Assembly: GCA_001897835.1 (NCBI GenBank)
Contig: MKUN01000023.1
Location: 34,901 to 90,716, forward strand
Length of the DNA: 55,816 bases
Direction: 5' to 3'
Source of the DNA: Bacteroidetes bacterium 46-16
GTDB taxonomy: Bacteria; Bacteroidota; Bacteroidia; Chitinophagales; Chitinophagaceae
Below the pieces are notes generated by a model. It was not told where the DNA came from, made no database searches, and saw nothing but the letters and a program-made list of their open reading frames with translations. Shown here one piece after another: positions 27,201-35,406 of the stretch. Position numbers and translations under genes: made by a program. Within the stretch, counting starts at the first letter, position 1, and every line of letters starts with the position of its first letter.

Positions 27201-28042
27201 GGGAGCGTAAAGATATGATACAGGTGCGCCCATACCTCTATGCATGGCCCACCACATATTATACTTATGGTAATAGGGACTTCTCTACTACCAAGGGTAT
27301 GACCGTGAGCTATGACCTTCGTCGTTTTGGCAATCTGCGTATGAAAGTGAACTATACGCTACAATTCGCGGAAGGTACGGGTTCGGGTGATGCATCCGGC
27401 AATGGCGGCAACGCCAATGCCGTGGCTACTAACGGCCTGCTGCAAAACTTCATTAATGCGGGTGTGCCTAATCTTCGTTATGTTAGTTCACTCGATTACG
27501 ATTCACGCCATATCATTACTGCAAACATAGATTATCGTTATGATGAAGGTGCCGGCCCTGTAGTAGGTGGCAAACACATACTGCAAAACGCAGGCGTTAA
27601 CTTCAACTTTAGTGCAAGAAGCGGTGAGCCATATACGAAACGCCTGGATGCTAATCCTACCAACAGGACCGTGCAAGGTGAAATAAACGGGTCGCGCCTG
27701 CCATGGCACTATATGCTTGATCTGCGCCTGGATAAAGACTTCTCGCTCAGGTCGTCAAAACAACCTGCTCCCGGAGAAGTTGCAAAACGCAAAAAACCAT
27801 TGTACATAAACGGTTTTGTGTACATACAGAATGTATTTAACATTAAAGATGTGCTGAGTGTATATGGTTATACCGGCAGGGCTGATGACGATGGTTATCT
27901 CACATCAGCACAGGGTATAGTAGCTACAAGCACACAAACCAACCCGGAATCATACCAGGATATATATTCTATAAATATAAACAATCCTAATAGCTATAAC
28001 CTGCCCAGGAGAATAACCCTCGGTTTGAATTTCAATTTCTAA
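24218..28042 (+). CDS. TonB-dependent outer-membrane receptor with N-terminal regulatory-like domain
   Basis: The protein has about 1274 residues from the ATG at 24218; an ATG at 24227 and a TTG at 24200 are alternatives. A signal peptide (MARTLRYLFVLLFVSVAGKALAQ) is followed by a CarboxypepD_reg-like domain (GEITGTVLDEKKMPVIGAIV), a plug domain (NAFGGRGNATQFIIDGVVV, ...LPAKYGDATGAVVNVTTRG) and a large 22-strand-type barrel ending in LPRRITLGLNFNF, whose final Phe is typical for barrel insertion. It imports an unknown substrate or acts as a surface platform. No SusD-like gene follows; instead a large secreted protein and a PorV-like barrel follow on the same strand at 29 and 64 bp, suggesting a three-gene unit. 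The upstream TATCTTTA at 24183 is a near match to a -7 box. Confidence 0.93.
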   Translation: MQDMARTLRYLFVLLFVSVAGKALAQSGEITGTVLDEKKMPVIGAIVQVSSAGIQRGGAATDIDGNYVITPLPAGSNYEVKVSYTGYVTKIVKDVVVRDGSSTKVNLGLELNVHQLKEATVISYKTPLIEIGHPHGVLDAKDIKNTGITNTSDLVAVASPGIHVNKAGGELNAFGGRGNATQFIIDGVVVNGANVNLPQGMIDQIDVLSSGLPAKYGDATGAVVNVTTRGPSRDIQGGVRMEHSIDGFNHNMASVNVSGPVYSRKDSAGNKKPIVGFLFGAEGWYDKDRNPFYTGTWVVNDDVRQGIEQTPLTRSLNQNGTIVYKNSAEYVTKSQMHNEKVRPNAAIFEGRANGKLDFQVADNLNITAGGTFNYSKGSSFAENSGYRSYAALAADAIPQDVNTVGRGFLRFTQRFGKGGTDKQSVIQNAYYSIQADYQVEHYNREDPNFGKNIFDYAYVGKFDRQYSPGYIYSYDDSTKHYMYRLAGYRFPVAVDYERSDKNPLLANYTSEYYNLNGTTPSDIVDIRANGAMMNGDMPQYVYGIWANTGTALNGYSYSHTNQFGITADASFDLMLGKTRHSIQFGLYYQQRATRAYSASANPSAQGTNSLWEVMRLLQNNHITDLDLEHPMYRVNGNVYTWDQVQAGTVIPGIYDTVFYERKAQLSAQSTFDRSLRQKLGLDPNGVDYLNVDGVDPNMLSLDMFSADELLNSGRPMVSYYGYDYTGKKESGNINFNDYFTEKDANGNFTRRIAGNRPSYTAAYLQDHFRYKDIDFNIGVRIDRFDANTKVLKDPYSLYQVNTVSDVQSGSVGGDPQNPKTPRGTIPSNMGSNYVVYVDNNASQNPNIIGFRNGDDWYDAQGNVLQDPSVLTVASGGLPPQPFLKDANTKINDSSGFDASTSFTDYKPQVNVAPRISFSFPISTVANFYAHYDVIVQRPRGGRNFATPYDYYYLPQSSGNIIDNNDLKPEKMFDYEVGFQQVLTKQSAITISGFYRERKDMIQVRPYLYAWPTTYYTYGNRDFSTTKGMTVSYDLRRFGNLRMKVNYTLQFAEGTGSGDASGNGGNANAVATNGLLQNFINAGVPNLRYVSSLDYDSRHIITANIDYRYDEGAGPVVGGKHILQNAGVNFNFSARSGEPYTKRLDANPTNRTVQGEINGSRLPWHYMLDLRLDKDFSLRSSKQPAPGEVAKRKKPLYINGFVYIQNVFNIKDVLSVYGYTGRADDDGYLTSAQGIVATSTQTNPESYQDIYSININNPNSYNLPRRITLGLNFNF

Positions 28043-28071
28043 AAATAATTGTTAATAACTTTAAATAAGTT

Positions 28072-31000
28072 ATGATGCGTAAGAATAATAAAAGTTTGAT
28101 AATGCTTGCAGCCCTTGCAGGAATGGTAGGGATGTCGATGCATGCTTCAGCACTCCCAGATATTAATTTTAAAAAAGGGGGCAGGCCTTTGCTTAAAAGC
28201 GCTGCAGGATGTAAAGAAGCGCAGGCCAATATAGACCTTGATATCAACAATGTACGCGCCAGGATAATGACCGGTGGTGATATGTGGTATGACCGTGGTA
28301 CCGGATCTGCAGCATACGAGATACCTAAAGGCTCTAACAAGAACTCACTTTTTGCGGGCTCTTCATGGATCGGTGGTTATGATGCGCAGGGTCAATTGAA
28401 GGTAGCTGCACAAACCTATCGCCAGAATGGTAATGACTATTGGCCCGGTCCGCTGGATCCCCTTACCAAAAGTATTGATGCTGCGAGCTGTTCCGAATGG
28501 GACCGTTTTTGGAAAGTGAACAAATCGGATATCAATTCGTTCAAAGAATTGATAAGGCAGGGAGCTGATGTAAGCGACCCTAAATTCGATGTGATAAAAG
28601 AATGGCCAGCGAAAGGAAATATATACGCCAAAGGCGCTAATGGCAATACACTTAATATACTATCTGCTGCCAGCACTTTTGAATACGCTCCCTTTGTGGA
28701 TGTGAATGCGGATGGTGTGTATGATTATCATGATGGGGACTACCCCGATATAACCGGTGACCAGTATATATGGTGGGTATTTAATGACAAGGGTAATATC
28801 AAAGGTGAAACAAAAACAGATGCTATTGGCCTTGAAGTGCAGACCAGTGCCTTTGGTTATAGCACCAAAGATGCCCTCAATGATGCCACTTTCTTTATAT
28901 ACCGAATCATCAACAGGGGCCCGCTTACCATGGATAGCACGTATATGGCTACATGGACCGATGCGGATCTTGGTTATGCATTTGATGACTATATAGGTTG
29001 CGATACGGTAAGAGGTCTTGGTATAGAATATAATGGTAACAGTATTGATGGATCGGGTGGCCCCGGTACCTATGGCAATCACGTACCAATGGTGGGTGTC
29101 GACTTCTTTAAAGGTCCTCATAAGTATATACACCAGCCTGATGGAACAATTAAGGACTCGTTGCTTTCAATGCAGGCTTTTACTTACTTTAATAATGACA
29201 ATGGTAATTACGGTAACCCCACAAATGGTATAGAAATATACAATTACATGACTGGCTCTGACCGTAAAGGTGAAATATTCAACAACGATTTTAAAGGCCC
29301 CGGTATCATATCTACGGCCACTACTGCCGGCCCTAAAACCAGGTTTGTATTCTTTGGTGATCCAGATCAGTCTACATGGTCGGAATGTACTTGTGGTAAT
29401 CCCGTTGGCGACCGTCGTTTCATACACTCGGCAGGCGCCTTCCAACTCATACCCGGTGCAGTAAATGATCTTATTATCGGGTCTTGCTGGGTGGCCGATG
29501 TGGGTGGCTGTCCGAACACTTCTTTCAAAAAGATACGTGCTGCTGATGATGTCATCCAGAGCCTGTTTGATGCTGGTTTCCGCACAACGGAAGGTCCAGA
29601 GGCACCCCGCGTAGTAATAAGGGAAATGGACAGGAAGCTATTATTCTATCTTTTCAATGATCCGCAAAGCAATAACTATAAAGAACAATATGGTTATGTT
29701 GACTCAGCGAAATACAGGGTGCCTTCAACCAAAGCTAAGAACTATGTTCATGCTGCAGACTCATTATATAAATTTGAAGGTTACCGGGTATTCCAGTTGA
29801 AAACATCTGAAGTTGGCCCGGGCCAGATATACAATTCGGACGGCTCCCTGAATACGGATGTTGCTGCTCAAGTGTTCCAGTGCGATATTAAAAATGGCGT
29901 AACACGCATCGTTAATTACAACAAAGAACCTGATATCAGCGATACTACCTGGACAGCCGTCGTAAGAGTAGAAGGTAAAGACAGCGGTATCGTACACAGT
30001 TTTGAAATAACTACCGATGCCTTTGCAACAACCGATGATAAGAGGCTGGTTAACTACAAGAATTATTATTACGTAATAGTAGCCTACGCATACAACAACT
30101 TTGCACCTTTTGATGCAAGTCCAACCAGGGCCGATTCTACGCAGGATATTGCTTACCTGGAGAGTTTGCACGCTGCTAACGGTACCAGTATCGTTGTTTA
30201 TACGCCCATGCCTAACCCTGCTAATGGCGCAATGGGTACTACCCTCAACTCTGATTATGGCAGTGGTGTCGTAATACACAAACTGGAAGGTATAGGTAAC
30301 GGTGGTAATATTGTTGATCTCGACGAGGCTACTGAAGAAGGCGCGTTTAGCAATGCTAATATTATTCCTTCACGGGATATTGTGTACAAAGCCGGTGCAG
30401 GACCTGTGGATATTAAAGTTGCCGATCCGCAAAAGGTAAAAGCAGCTAATTGGGAACTGTTCCTCACTGCCGGTAAGATAGATACTGCAAAAGATAAGAG
30501 GATCATAGCTGATAGTAATTCGGGCTGGAGACTGGTGAATACAGATTTGAATGAGACCATCTACAGCGAGCGCTCGCTCAAAAAACTTAACGAGCAGCTG
30601 ATTGAGAATTATGGTTTGTCTGTGAATATATCCCAGGTTGTTGCTGCTGGTGAAGATGAGCCCGGAGGTAACGCTTACCTCACATCGCTGGTAATATATG
30701 ACGACCAGACCAAACCATGGCTCGGCGGTGTGATCAGCAATAAGGAAACAAATAGCTTCCTTGCAGTGGAAAACTGGATCAGGACGGGTAATACACCCGC
30801 TGGTAGCATTACCAATCCTTTCAAAAACTGTAATTTCGGTTCTTTTGGTTATGATACGGTAGGTGCATATGCTAATATGTTTGCCAATACCACCCTTACC
30901 AAATCAACATGGGCGCCTTACGCACTGGCATCTATACAGTCGCTCCCCGTTTGCCAGTTTGGTGTTGCGTACCCGGGTTCTGTGAACTTTACTGTAATGA

Positions 31001-32016
31001 ACGGCCTCCATAGTGTTGACCTGGTATTTACAGCTGATAAGAACAAATGGACCCGTTGCGCCGTTATTGAAGAGCAGGCTGATCCAAGCTTATCAGAAGG
31101 TGGTGTGAAACAGTTCTTCCTGAGGAACCACAAGTCGTGGACCGGTGATGTAGATGGTAATGGACTACCTATATATAGCGAAACAGAAAATGGTATGTCT
31201 TATTTCCCCGGTTATGCGATTGACCAGGAAACAGGTCAGCGCCTCAATATCATCTTTGGCGAAGATTCTTATCTGAAGACAGAGAATGGTGGCGATATGA
31301 TATGGAACCCTACGGATAATATACTTAACGACTTCTCGGGCGATCCGATATTCGGCGGTAAGCATTACGTTTATATCTCTTCTACAGAGTATGACGGGGA
31401 CGCAAGTTTTGCAAACACACTGAAAACAGGATCTACACTCGTTATTGCAGGTACATACGCAAAAATGATGTGGGTAGGTATACCTACTATCAATCCTACG
31501 CAGAAATTACTACCCCTCAAAGACAACCTGATACCAACAACTACCAGGTTGAAATTCAGGGTAGCACGCCCATATGCACAGACAGCGGATTCGCTGAATA
31601 ATACCAATGTTAATGGTGGTTTACCTCATTACCAGTTCAGCACTACAGATCTTGCACCGTCAACACTTAGTGATAATAAAGACGATAAGAGCGCTGTATT
31701 GAAGCGCATCAATGTTACACCAAATCCATATTATGGCTATACCGGTTATGAGACCAGCCGTTTGGATACACGCGTACGCATTGTTAACCTGCCGCATAAA
31801 GCTACTGTTGATATATATTCACTCGATGGTACACTGGTGCGCAGGCTCAGTAAAGATGATGCTAATACCTCTTATATCGACTGGGATGTTCGCAATGCTA
31901 AAGGTTTACCGATAGCCAGTGGTATGTACATGATGCATGTGAATGCAGAGGGCATAGGTGAAACGGTATTGCGCTGGTTTGGTGCTATGCGCCCGCTGGA
32001 TATTACATCTTATTAA
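28072..32016 (+). CDS. Large secreted protein with T9SS type A-like sorting domain and unusual C-terminal tail
   Basis: The 1314-residue product has a signal peptide (MMRKNNKSLIMLAALAGMVGMSMHASA in two hydrophobic blocks). The N-terminal region has IDLDINNVRARIMTGGDMWY, SSWIGGYDAQGQLKVAAQTY and NDYWPGPLDPLT, a pattern I recall from large Bacteroidota proteins of unknown function. A Ca-site-like VDVNADGVYDYHDGDYPDI lies at about 207-225. The C-terminal 100 residues resemble a FlgD-Ig/Por sorting domain (NVTPNPYYGY, DIYSLDGTLVRRL, IDWDVRNAKGLPIASGMYMM) but continue into VLRWFGAMRPLDITSY rather than ending with a basic strand. It lies between the TonB receptor and the PorV-like gene, which suggests that it is exported by T9SS and works with them. 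No enzyme domain is recognised. Confidence 0.85.
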   Translation: MMRKNNKSLIMLAALAGMVGMSMHASALPDINFKKGGRPLLKSAAGCKEAQANIDLDINNVRARIMTGGDMWYDRGTGSAAYEIPKGSNKNSLFAGSSWIGGYDAQGQLKVAAQTYRQNGNDYWPGPLDPLTKSIDAASCSEWDRFWKVNKSDINSFKELIRQGADVSDPKFDVIKEWPAKGNIYAKGANGNTLNILSAASTFEYAPFVDVNADGVYDYHDGDYPDITGDQYIWWVFNDKGNIKGETKTDAIGLEVQTSAFGYSTKDALNDATFFIYRIINRGPLTMDSTYMATWTDADLGYAFDDYIGCDTVRGLGIEYNGNSIDGSGGPGTYGNHVPMVGVDFFKGPHKYIHQPDGTIKDSLLSMQAFTYFNNDNGNYGNPTNGIEIYNYMTGSDRKGEIFNNDFKGPGIISTATTAGPKTRFVFFGDPDQSTWSECTCGNPVGDRRFIHSAGAFQLIPGAVNDLIIGSCWVADVGGCPNTSFKKIRAADDVIQSLFDAGFRTTEGPEAPRVVIREMDRKLLFYLFNDPQSNNYKEQYGYVDSAKYRVPSTKAKNYVHAADSLYKFEGYRVFQLKTSEVGPGQIYNSDGSLNTDVAAQVFQCDIKNGVTRIVNYNKEPDISDTTWTAVVRVEGKDSGIVHSFEITTDAFATTDDKRLVNYKNYYYVIVAYAYNNFAPFDASPTRADSTQDIAYLESLHAANGTSIVVYTPMPNPANGAMGTTLNSDYGSGVVIHKLEGIGNGGNIVDLDEATEEGAFSNANIIPSRDIVYKAGAGPVDIKVADPQKVKAANWELFLTAGKIDTAKDKRIIADSNSGWRLVNTDLNETIYSERSLKKLNEQLIENYGLSVNISQVVAAGEDEPGGNAYLTSLVIYDDQTKPWLGGVISNKETNSFLAVENWIRTGNTPAGSITNPFKNCNFGSFGYDTVGAYANMFANTTLTKSTWAPYALASIQSLPVCQFGVAYPGSVNFTVMNGLHSVDLVFTADKNKWTRCAVIEEQADPSLSEGGVKQFFLRNHKSWTGDVDGNGLPIYSETENGMSYFPGYAIDQETGQRLNIIFGEDSYLKTENGGDMIWNPTDNILNDFSGDPIFGGKHYVYISSTEYDGDASFANTLKTGSTLVIAGTYAKMMWVGIPTINPTQKLLPLKDNLIPTTTRLKFRVARPYAQTADSLNNTNVNGGLPHYQFSTTDLAPSTLSDNKDDKSAVLKRINVTPNPYYGYTGYETSRLDTRVRIVNLPHKATVDIYSLDGTLVRRLSKDDANTSYIDWDVRNAKGLPIASGMYMMHVNAEGIGETVLRWFGAMRPLDITSY

Positions 32017-32036
32017 TACAAAAAATGGATTTTCAT

Positions 32037-32058
32037 GGGGCCGGTCATGGCCGGCCCC
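32037..32058 (+). repeat. GC-rich hairpin between the secreted protein and the PorV-like gene
   Basis: GGGGCCGG, loop TCATGG, CCGGCCCC is a perfect 8-bp all-GC stem. It is followed by AAAATAAAAA, not a T-run, so it may be an mRNA stability or attenuation element rather than a full terminator. It starts 44 bases before the next ATG. Confidence 0.7.
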
Positions 32059-32080
32059 AAAATAAAAAGGTTCAGTATTT

Positions 32081-33193
32081 ATGAAAAAATTTTCTCCCAA
32101 AGCAGTTCTGATGATCGGTGCATTAGGTATGTCCTTTGCAGCCATCGCGGGAAATAAGGATCGTACCGGCCAGGCTGGTGCTACTGAGTTGCTTGTTAAT
32201 CCCTGGGGACAAAGCACCGGTTTGTTTGGTATGAATGTATCCGGTGTAAAAGGTCTTGAGGCAATGAAATGTAATATTGCAGGTATGGCCTTTACCGATA
32301 ATATGGAGATAGGGGTTTCCCATACCATATACCTGAGCGGTTCACAAGTGAGTGTGAATAATATCGGGATCTCGAAAAAGATGGGAAATTTTGGTGCTAT
32401 CGGTGCCAATATCATGGCCATGAGTTTTGGCAGTATTGATATTACTGATTATGACCATCCCGAGGGTGGTATAGGTACGTATAGCCCTTCTTTTTACAAT
32501 ATAGAGCTGGGTTATTCCAAAACATTCTCAAACAGTATTCATGCAGGTGTAGGCGTAACCCTGGTTTCTGAACAGATCACTAATGCTCATGCATCGGGTG
32601 CTGCATTCGAAGCGGGTGTGCAGTATGTTACGGGTAAGCGGGATAATTTCCATTTTGGCATTACGCTGAGGAACATTGGTACCAATATGCGCTTTAGCGG
32701 CTCGGGTTTCTCTATTAACAGTGATGCTCCTGAAAATGCTAATTATCAATTGAACAGGACGGTACCTTCAGAGAAATTTGAAATGCCTACCTACCTGAGT
32801 ATGGGCGCTTCATATGACTTTTTCCTTGACGAAAACCACCTGAAAAGCGAAAACGACAAACCTAAGCACAGGCTTTCAGTGCTGATCAACTTTACCTCGA
32901 ACTCCTTTATTAACGATTATATTGGCGGCGGCCTGGAATATTCTTTCCACGATATGCTGATGCTGCGTGGCGGTTATCGTTATGAAAAAGGTATTGGCAG
33001 TGATAATAGTGTGACTATGTACACCGGTGTGTGTGCAGGTGCTACTATACAGCATGGTATAGGCGAAAATGGCCCCATATTGGCGCTGGATTACTCTTAC
33101 CGTCCTACTGCGCGCCCTGCTAATGGTGTTCATACCATATCATTGCGCCTGATGACCCGTAATAAAAGGGCAAAAACAGACGACGAGGACTAA
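32081..33193 (+). CDS. PorV/PorQ family outer-membrane barrel protein
   Basis: The 370-residue protein has a signal peptide (MKKFSPKAVLMIGALGMSFAAIAG) and the family start GQAGATELLVNPWG, NVSGVKGLEAMKCNIAGMAF, then amphipathic strand repeats such as FGAIGANIMAMSFGSIDI and PEGGIGTYSPSFYNIELGYS. The C-terminus is a barrel strand followed by a basic/acidic tail (RNKRAKTDDED). PorV (LptO) is the shuttle that takes T9SS substrates from the translocon to the attachment complex (established for the family); this is a paralogue located beside a specific cargo, and may serve it. The short extra tail after the last strand is unusual for a barrel. Confidence 0.88.
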   Translation: MKKFSPKAVLMIGALGMSFAAIAGNKDRTGQAGATELLVNPWGQSTGLFGMNVSGVKGLEAMKCNIAGMAFTDNMEIGVSHTIYLSGSQVSVNNIGISKKMGNFGAIGANIMAMSFGSIDITDYDHPEGGIGTYSPSFYNIELGYSKTFSNSIHAGVGVTLVSEQITNAHASGAAFEAGVQYVTGKRDNFHFGITLRNIGTNMRFSGSGFSINSDAPENANYQLNRTVPSEKFEMPTYLSMGASYDFFLDENHLKSENDKPKHRLSVLINFTSNSFINDYIGGGLEYSFHDMLMLRGGYRYEKGIGSDNSVTMYTGVCAGATIQHGIGENGPILALDYSYRPTARPANGVHTISLRLMTRNKRAKTDDED

Positions 33194-33227
33194 AAAAGAG
33201 AAAAAATTCCTTAATTTTACATAGATG

Positions 33228-33265
33228 CAACGCTTCTGAGCTAACAGAGGCGTTGTATTTTTTTC
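33228..33265 (+). terminator. Rho-independent terminator after the PorV-like gene
   Basis: CAACGC-TT-CTG, loop, CAG-AG-GCGTTG, followed by TATTTTTTTC. Stem with a small internal bulge and a strong T-run on the plus strand. It closes the three-gene unit and separates it from greA. Confidence 0.85.
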
Positions 33266-33289
33266 TATTGTTTTAATAAATTTTTGATT

Positions 33290-33763
33290 ATGTCAGGTTT
33301 AAATTATGTATCGAAGGAAACTTTAGAACAAATGAAAGAAGAACTCACCCAACTGAAAACAGCCGGGCGGGCCGAAATAGCACACCAGATAGCTGAGGCG
33401 AGGGAAAAGGGTGACCTGAAAGAAAATGCAGAATATGATGCTGCAAAAGAAGCACAGGGACATCATGAGGCTAAAATAGCACAGCTTGAAGCAGCCATCA
33501 TTACCGCACGCGTAATAGATGTGAAAGATATTGATACCAGTAAAGTGTCAATACTCAGCAAAGTAAAACTCACTAACCTCGGCAATAAAAAGATCGTAGA
33601 ATACCAGATAGTATCAGAAAAAGAGGCCGATCTGAAATCGGGGAAAATATCCGTTACTTCGCCTATCGGCAAGGGTCTGCTGGGCAAGGTTGTTGGGGAT
33701 GTGGCTGAGGTCACAGCACCCGGCGGTATACTCAAGTTTAAGATAGAGGCCATATCTATATAG
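33290..33763 (+). CDS. greA: Transcription elongation factor GreA
   Basis: GreA rescues backtracked RNA polymerase by stimulating transcript cleavage. From the ATG at 33290 (MSGLNYVSKETLEQMKEEL) the protein has 157 residues, the normal length; an upstream TTG at 33284 is not needed. The coiled-coil finger has the conserved EAREKGDLKENAEYDAAKE with acidic tip residues (about 41-59). The C-terminal FKBP-like domain contains SPIGKGLLGKVVGDVAEV and ends in FKIEAISI. The HIT gene follows after 2 bp, indicating cotranscription. Confidence 0.96.
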   Translation: MSGLNYVSKETLEQMKEELTQLKTAGRAEIAHQIAEAREKGDLKENAEYDAAKEAQGHHEAKIAQLEAAIITARVIDVKDIDTSKVSILSKVKLTNLGNKKIVEYQIVSEKEADLKSGKISVTSPIGKGLLGKVVGDVAEVTAPGGILKFKIEAISI

Positions 33764-33765
33764 TT

Positions 33766-34161
33766 ATGAGTACTATATTTTCAAAGATAATAGCTGGTGA
33801 AATCCCTTCGTACAAAATAGCGGAAGATGAATATTTCTATGCCTTTCTCGATATTTTCCCGATGCGCGAGGGGCATACGCTTGTAGTACCCAAGACCGAA
33901 ACCGACAAAGTGTTTGATGTGGATGATGAAATACTGGCCCGATGGCTGGTATTTGCCAAGCCGATCGCGAAGGCGATAGAAAAAACATTTGATTGTGACC
34001 GTTGCGGTATCAGTGTGCTGGGCCTTGAAGTACCTCATGCGCATATGCACCTGGTACCCATCGATTCATCGGACGACCTGAATTTTACCCGGCCAAAGTT
34101 GAAGCTGGATGCTGAGCGCATGAAAGAAATACAATCGCAGATCATTGCTAATTTGTTGTAG
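33766..34161 (+). CDS. HIT family nucleotide-binding hydrolase
   Basis: The 131-residue protein has the N-terminal IFSKIIAGEIPSYKIAEDE, the strand FPMREGHTLVVPK, and the catalytic histidine triad VPHAHMHLVP near 90-99. Family members (HINT branch) hydrolyse AMP-lysine or related nucleotide conjugates. It is placed 2 bp after greA and is very likely in the same operon. Confidence 0.94.
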   Translation: MSTIFSKIIAGEIPSYKIAEDEYFYAFLDIFPMREGHTLVVPKTETDKVFDVDDEILARWLVFAKPIAKAIEKTFDCDRCGISVLGLEVPHAHMHLVPIDSSDDLNFTRPKLKLDAERMKEIQSQIIANLL

Positions 34162-34173
34162 GGCAACAAGCGC

Positions 34174-34488
34174 TTATTCATTTTCCTGCCCCCCGTCCAC
34201 TACCATTTGCGGCAAAACGCTCCATGCTGCGGCTTTATCGGCAAACAATGCTTTGGTCCTTGTCCAGGTATCTTTGAACAATTCTGAAAAACGATAGTGA
34301 TCCAGATGAGCCTCGCTTTGCCATTTGCTGTAGGTAAAGAAAACACCAGGATGTTGCGCTTCCTGCCATAGTTCCAGGTGGCTGCAACCATTAAAATCGC
34401 GTATCAGCTGTTTCCGTTCGTTGAACAAGGCGAGGAATTCCGCTACGGCATCTTCGCGAAAGGTCATTTTCACTATTCTTACGATCAT
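34174..34488 (-). CDS. Antibiotic biosynthesis monooxygenase (ABM) domain protein
   Basis: A 104-residue single ABM ferredoxin-like domain: MIVRIVKMTFREDAVAEFLA, CSHLELWQEAQHPGVFFTYS, and WQSEAHLDHYRFSELFKDTW. Related small proteins are quinol monooxygenases (YgiN) or of unknown substrate. Its ATG overlaps the SAM hydrolase stop (34485-34488), so the two are translated as a pair. Confidence 0.88.
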   Translation of the reverse strand: MIVRIVKMTFREDAVAEFLALFNERKQLIRDFNGCSHLELWQEAQHPGVFFTYSKWQSEAHLDHYRFSELFKDTWTRTKALFADKAAAWSVLPQMVVDGGQENE

Positions 34489-35279
34489 TCAAAGAATATT
34501 TTGATGGTATTGTAGATCAGGTGTTGCTCTTTGTTCAGCTTTAAGCCAAATAAACTGGCTGCCTTTCCACGATTGATGGCTATCTCGAGGTAGCCGGTGC
34601 CATTGAAGCGGCACAACTCTTCACCCTCACGCACATTATTGTAATGCTCGCTTATTGCAGTTATCTCTTCATCTCTCATGAACGCTATCCTGAAAGTCCT
34701 GCCGTTACGCGTCTTTTCAAATTCATCCCGGGTAATATTGACAACAACATTTTCAAACCGGTCGATATGGATAACATGACATTCCGCCATATTGGCCTCT
34801 ATGCGTGGACGCCAATGCTGGGGGGCATTTTTAAGTGTACATTTTGTAAGACCAAGTGCTTCGGGTTTTTTTGCCTGCAATTCATTGGCAATCCTGCCAG
34901 TCTCCTGTAGCCAGTCTTTTAAGCCGGTGCCTGCGGGCAATTCCAGGCATTTCCAAACATTTTCGGGCACTATATTCAATGCCAATGGCAGCAAGCCATT
35001 GTCGGGGCTGAGGAAATAGTGGTCGTTATATGCGCATAGTACTAATGTGGGCGATCTTTCTGAAAATATATCAAACAGCAGTATGTGACATGTGCCTGCA
35101 GGGAAATTATAGTAGGATGCTGAGCTGAGATATGCTGCTTGCTGCAGATGATAAGGTTCCACAAGGTGAGAGATATCCACCACCTGAATACCCGGAGCCT
35201 GCTGCATAATGATACCCTTTGCAGTTGCTACTGATGCATCCTGCAGGCCAAAATCGGATAACAAAGTGATACAAGCCAT
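34485..35279 (-). CDS. SAM hydroxide adenosyltransferase (SAM hydrolase, DUF62 family)
   Basis: The 264-residue product begins MACITLLSDFGLQDASVATAKG, the family's N-terminal block with the conserved Asp of the active site, and continues with QVVDISHLVEPYHLQQAAYL, the PDNGLLPLAL block and a C-terminal beta-barrel domain (HIDRFENVVVNIT). The family includes fluorinase and chlorinase, but most members hydrolyse SAM to adenosine and methionine, which is the likely role here. The ATG at 35279 is supported by the DFG block position and by the promoter just upstream; an in-frame start at 35312 would lie within that promoter. Confidence 0.9.
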   Translation of the reverse strand: MACITLLSDFGLQDASVATAKGIIMQQAPGIQVVDISHLVEPYHLQQAAYLSSASYYNFPAGTCHILLFDIFSERSPTLVLCAYNDHYFLSPDNGLLPLALNIVPENVWKCLELPAGTGLKDWLQETGRIANELQAKKPEALGLTKCTLKNAPQHWRPRIEANMAECHVIHIDRFENVVVNITRDEFEKTRNGRTFRIAFMRDEEITAISEHYNNVREGEELCRFNGTGYLEIAINRGKAASLFGLKLNKEQHLIYNTIKIFFE

Positions 35280-35287
35280 GTATACAA

Positions 35288-35318
35288 CAAAAGTAAACCG
35301 CATTGAGCGCAATGCAAA
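35288..35318 (-). promoter_or_regulatory. Consensus Bacteroidota promoter of the SAM hydrolase gene
   Basis: On the minus strand TTTG (35318-35315) is followed by 19 bases and TACTTTTG (35295-35288). Both elements and the spacing fit the -33/-7 consensus. The box ends 8 bases before the ATG, leaving almost no 5' leader. Confidence 0.75.
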
Positions 35319-35406
35319 GCCTTAAGGGTAGGTGAAAAATATTTTGCCCGGTTTAAGCGTTATTCATTCACTTACTTAACTTTACAGCTCAAGGCTATAA
35401 AATATA

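Noticed and set aside
34485-35279. SAM-dependent fluorinase or chlorinase
   Set aside because: These are rare members; without halide-pocket evidence the hydrolase role is far more likely.
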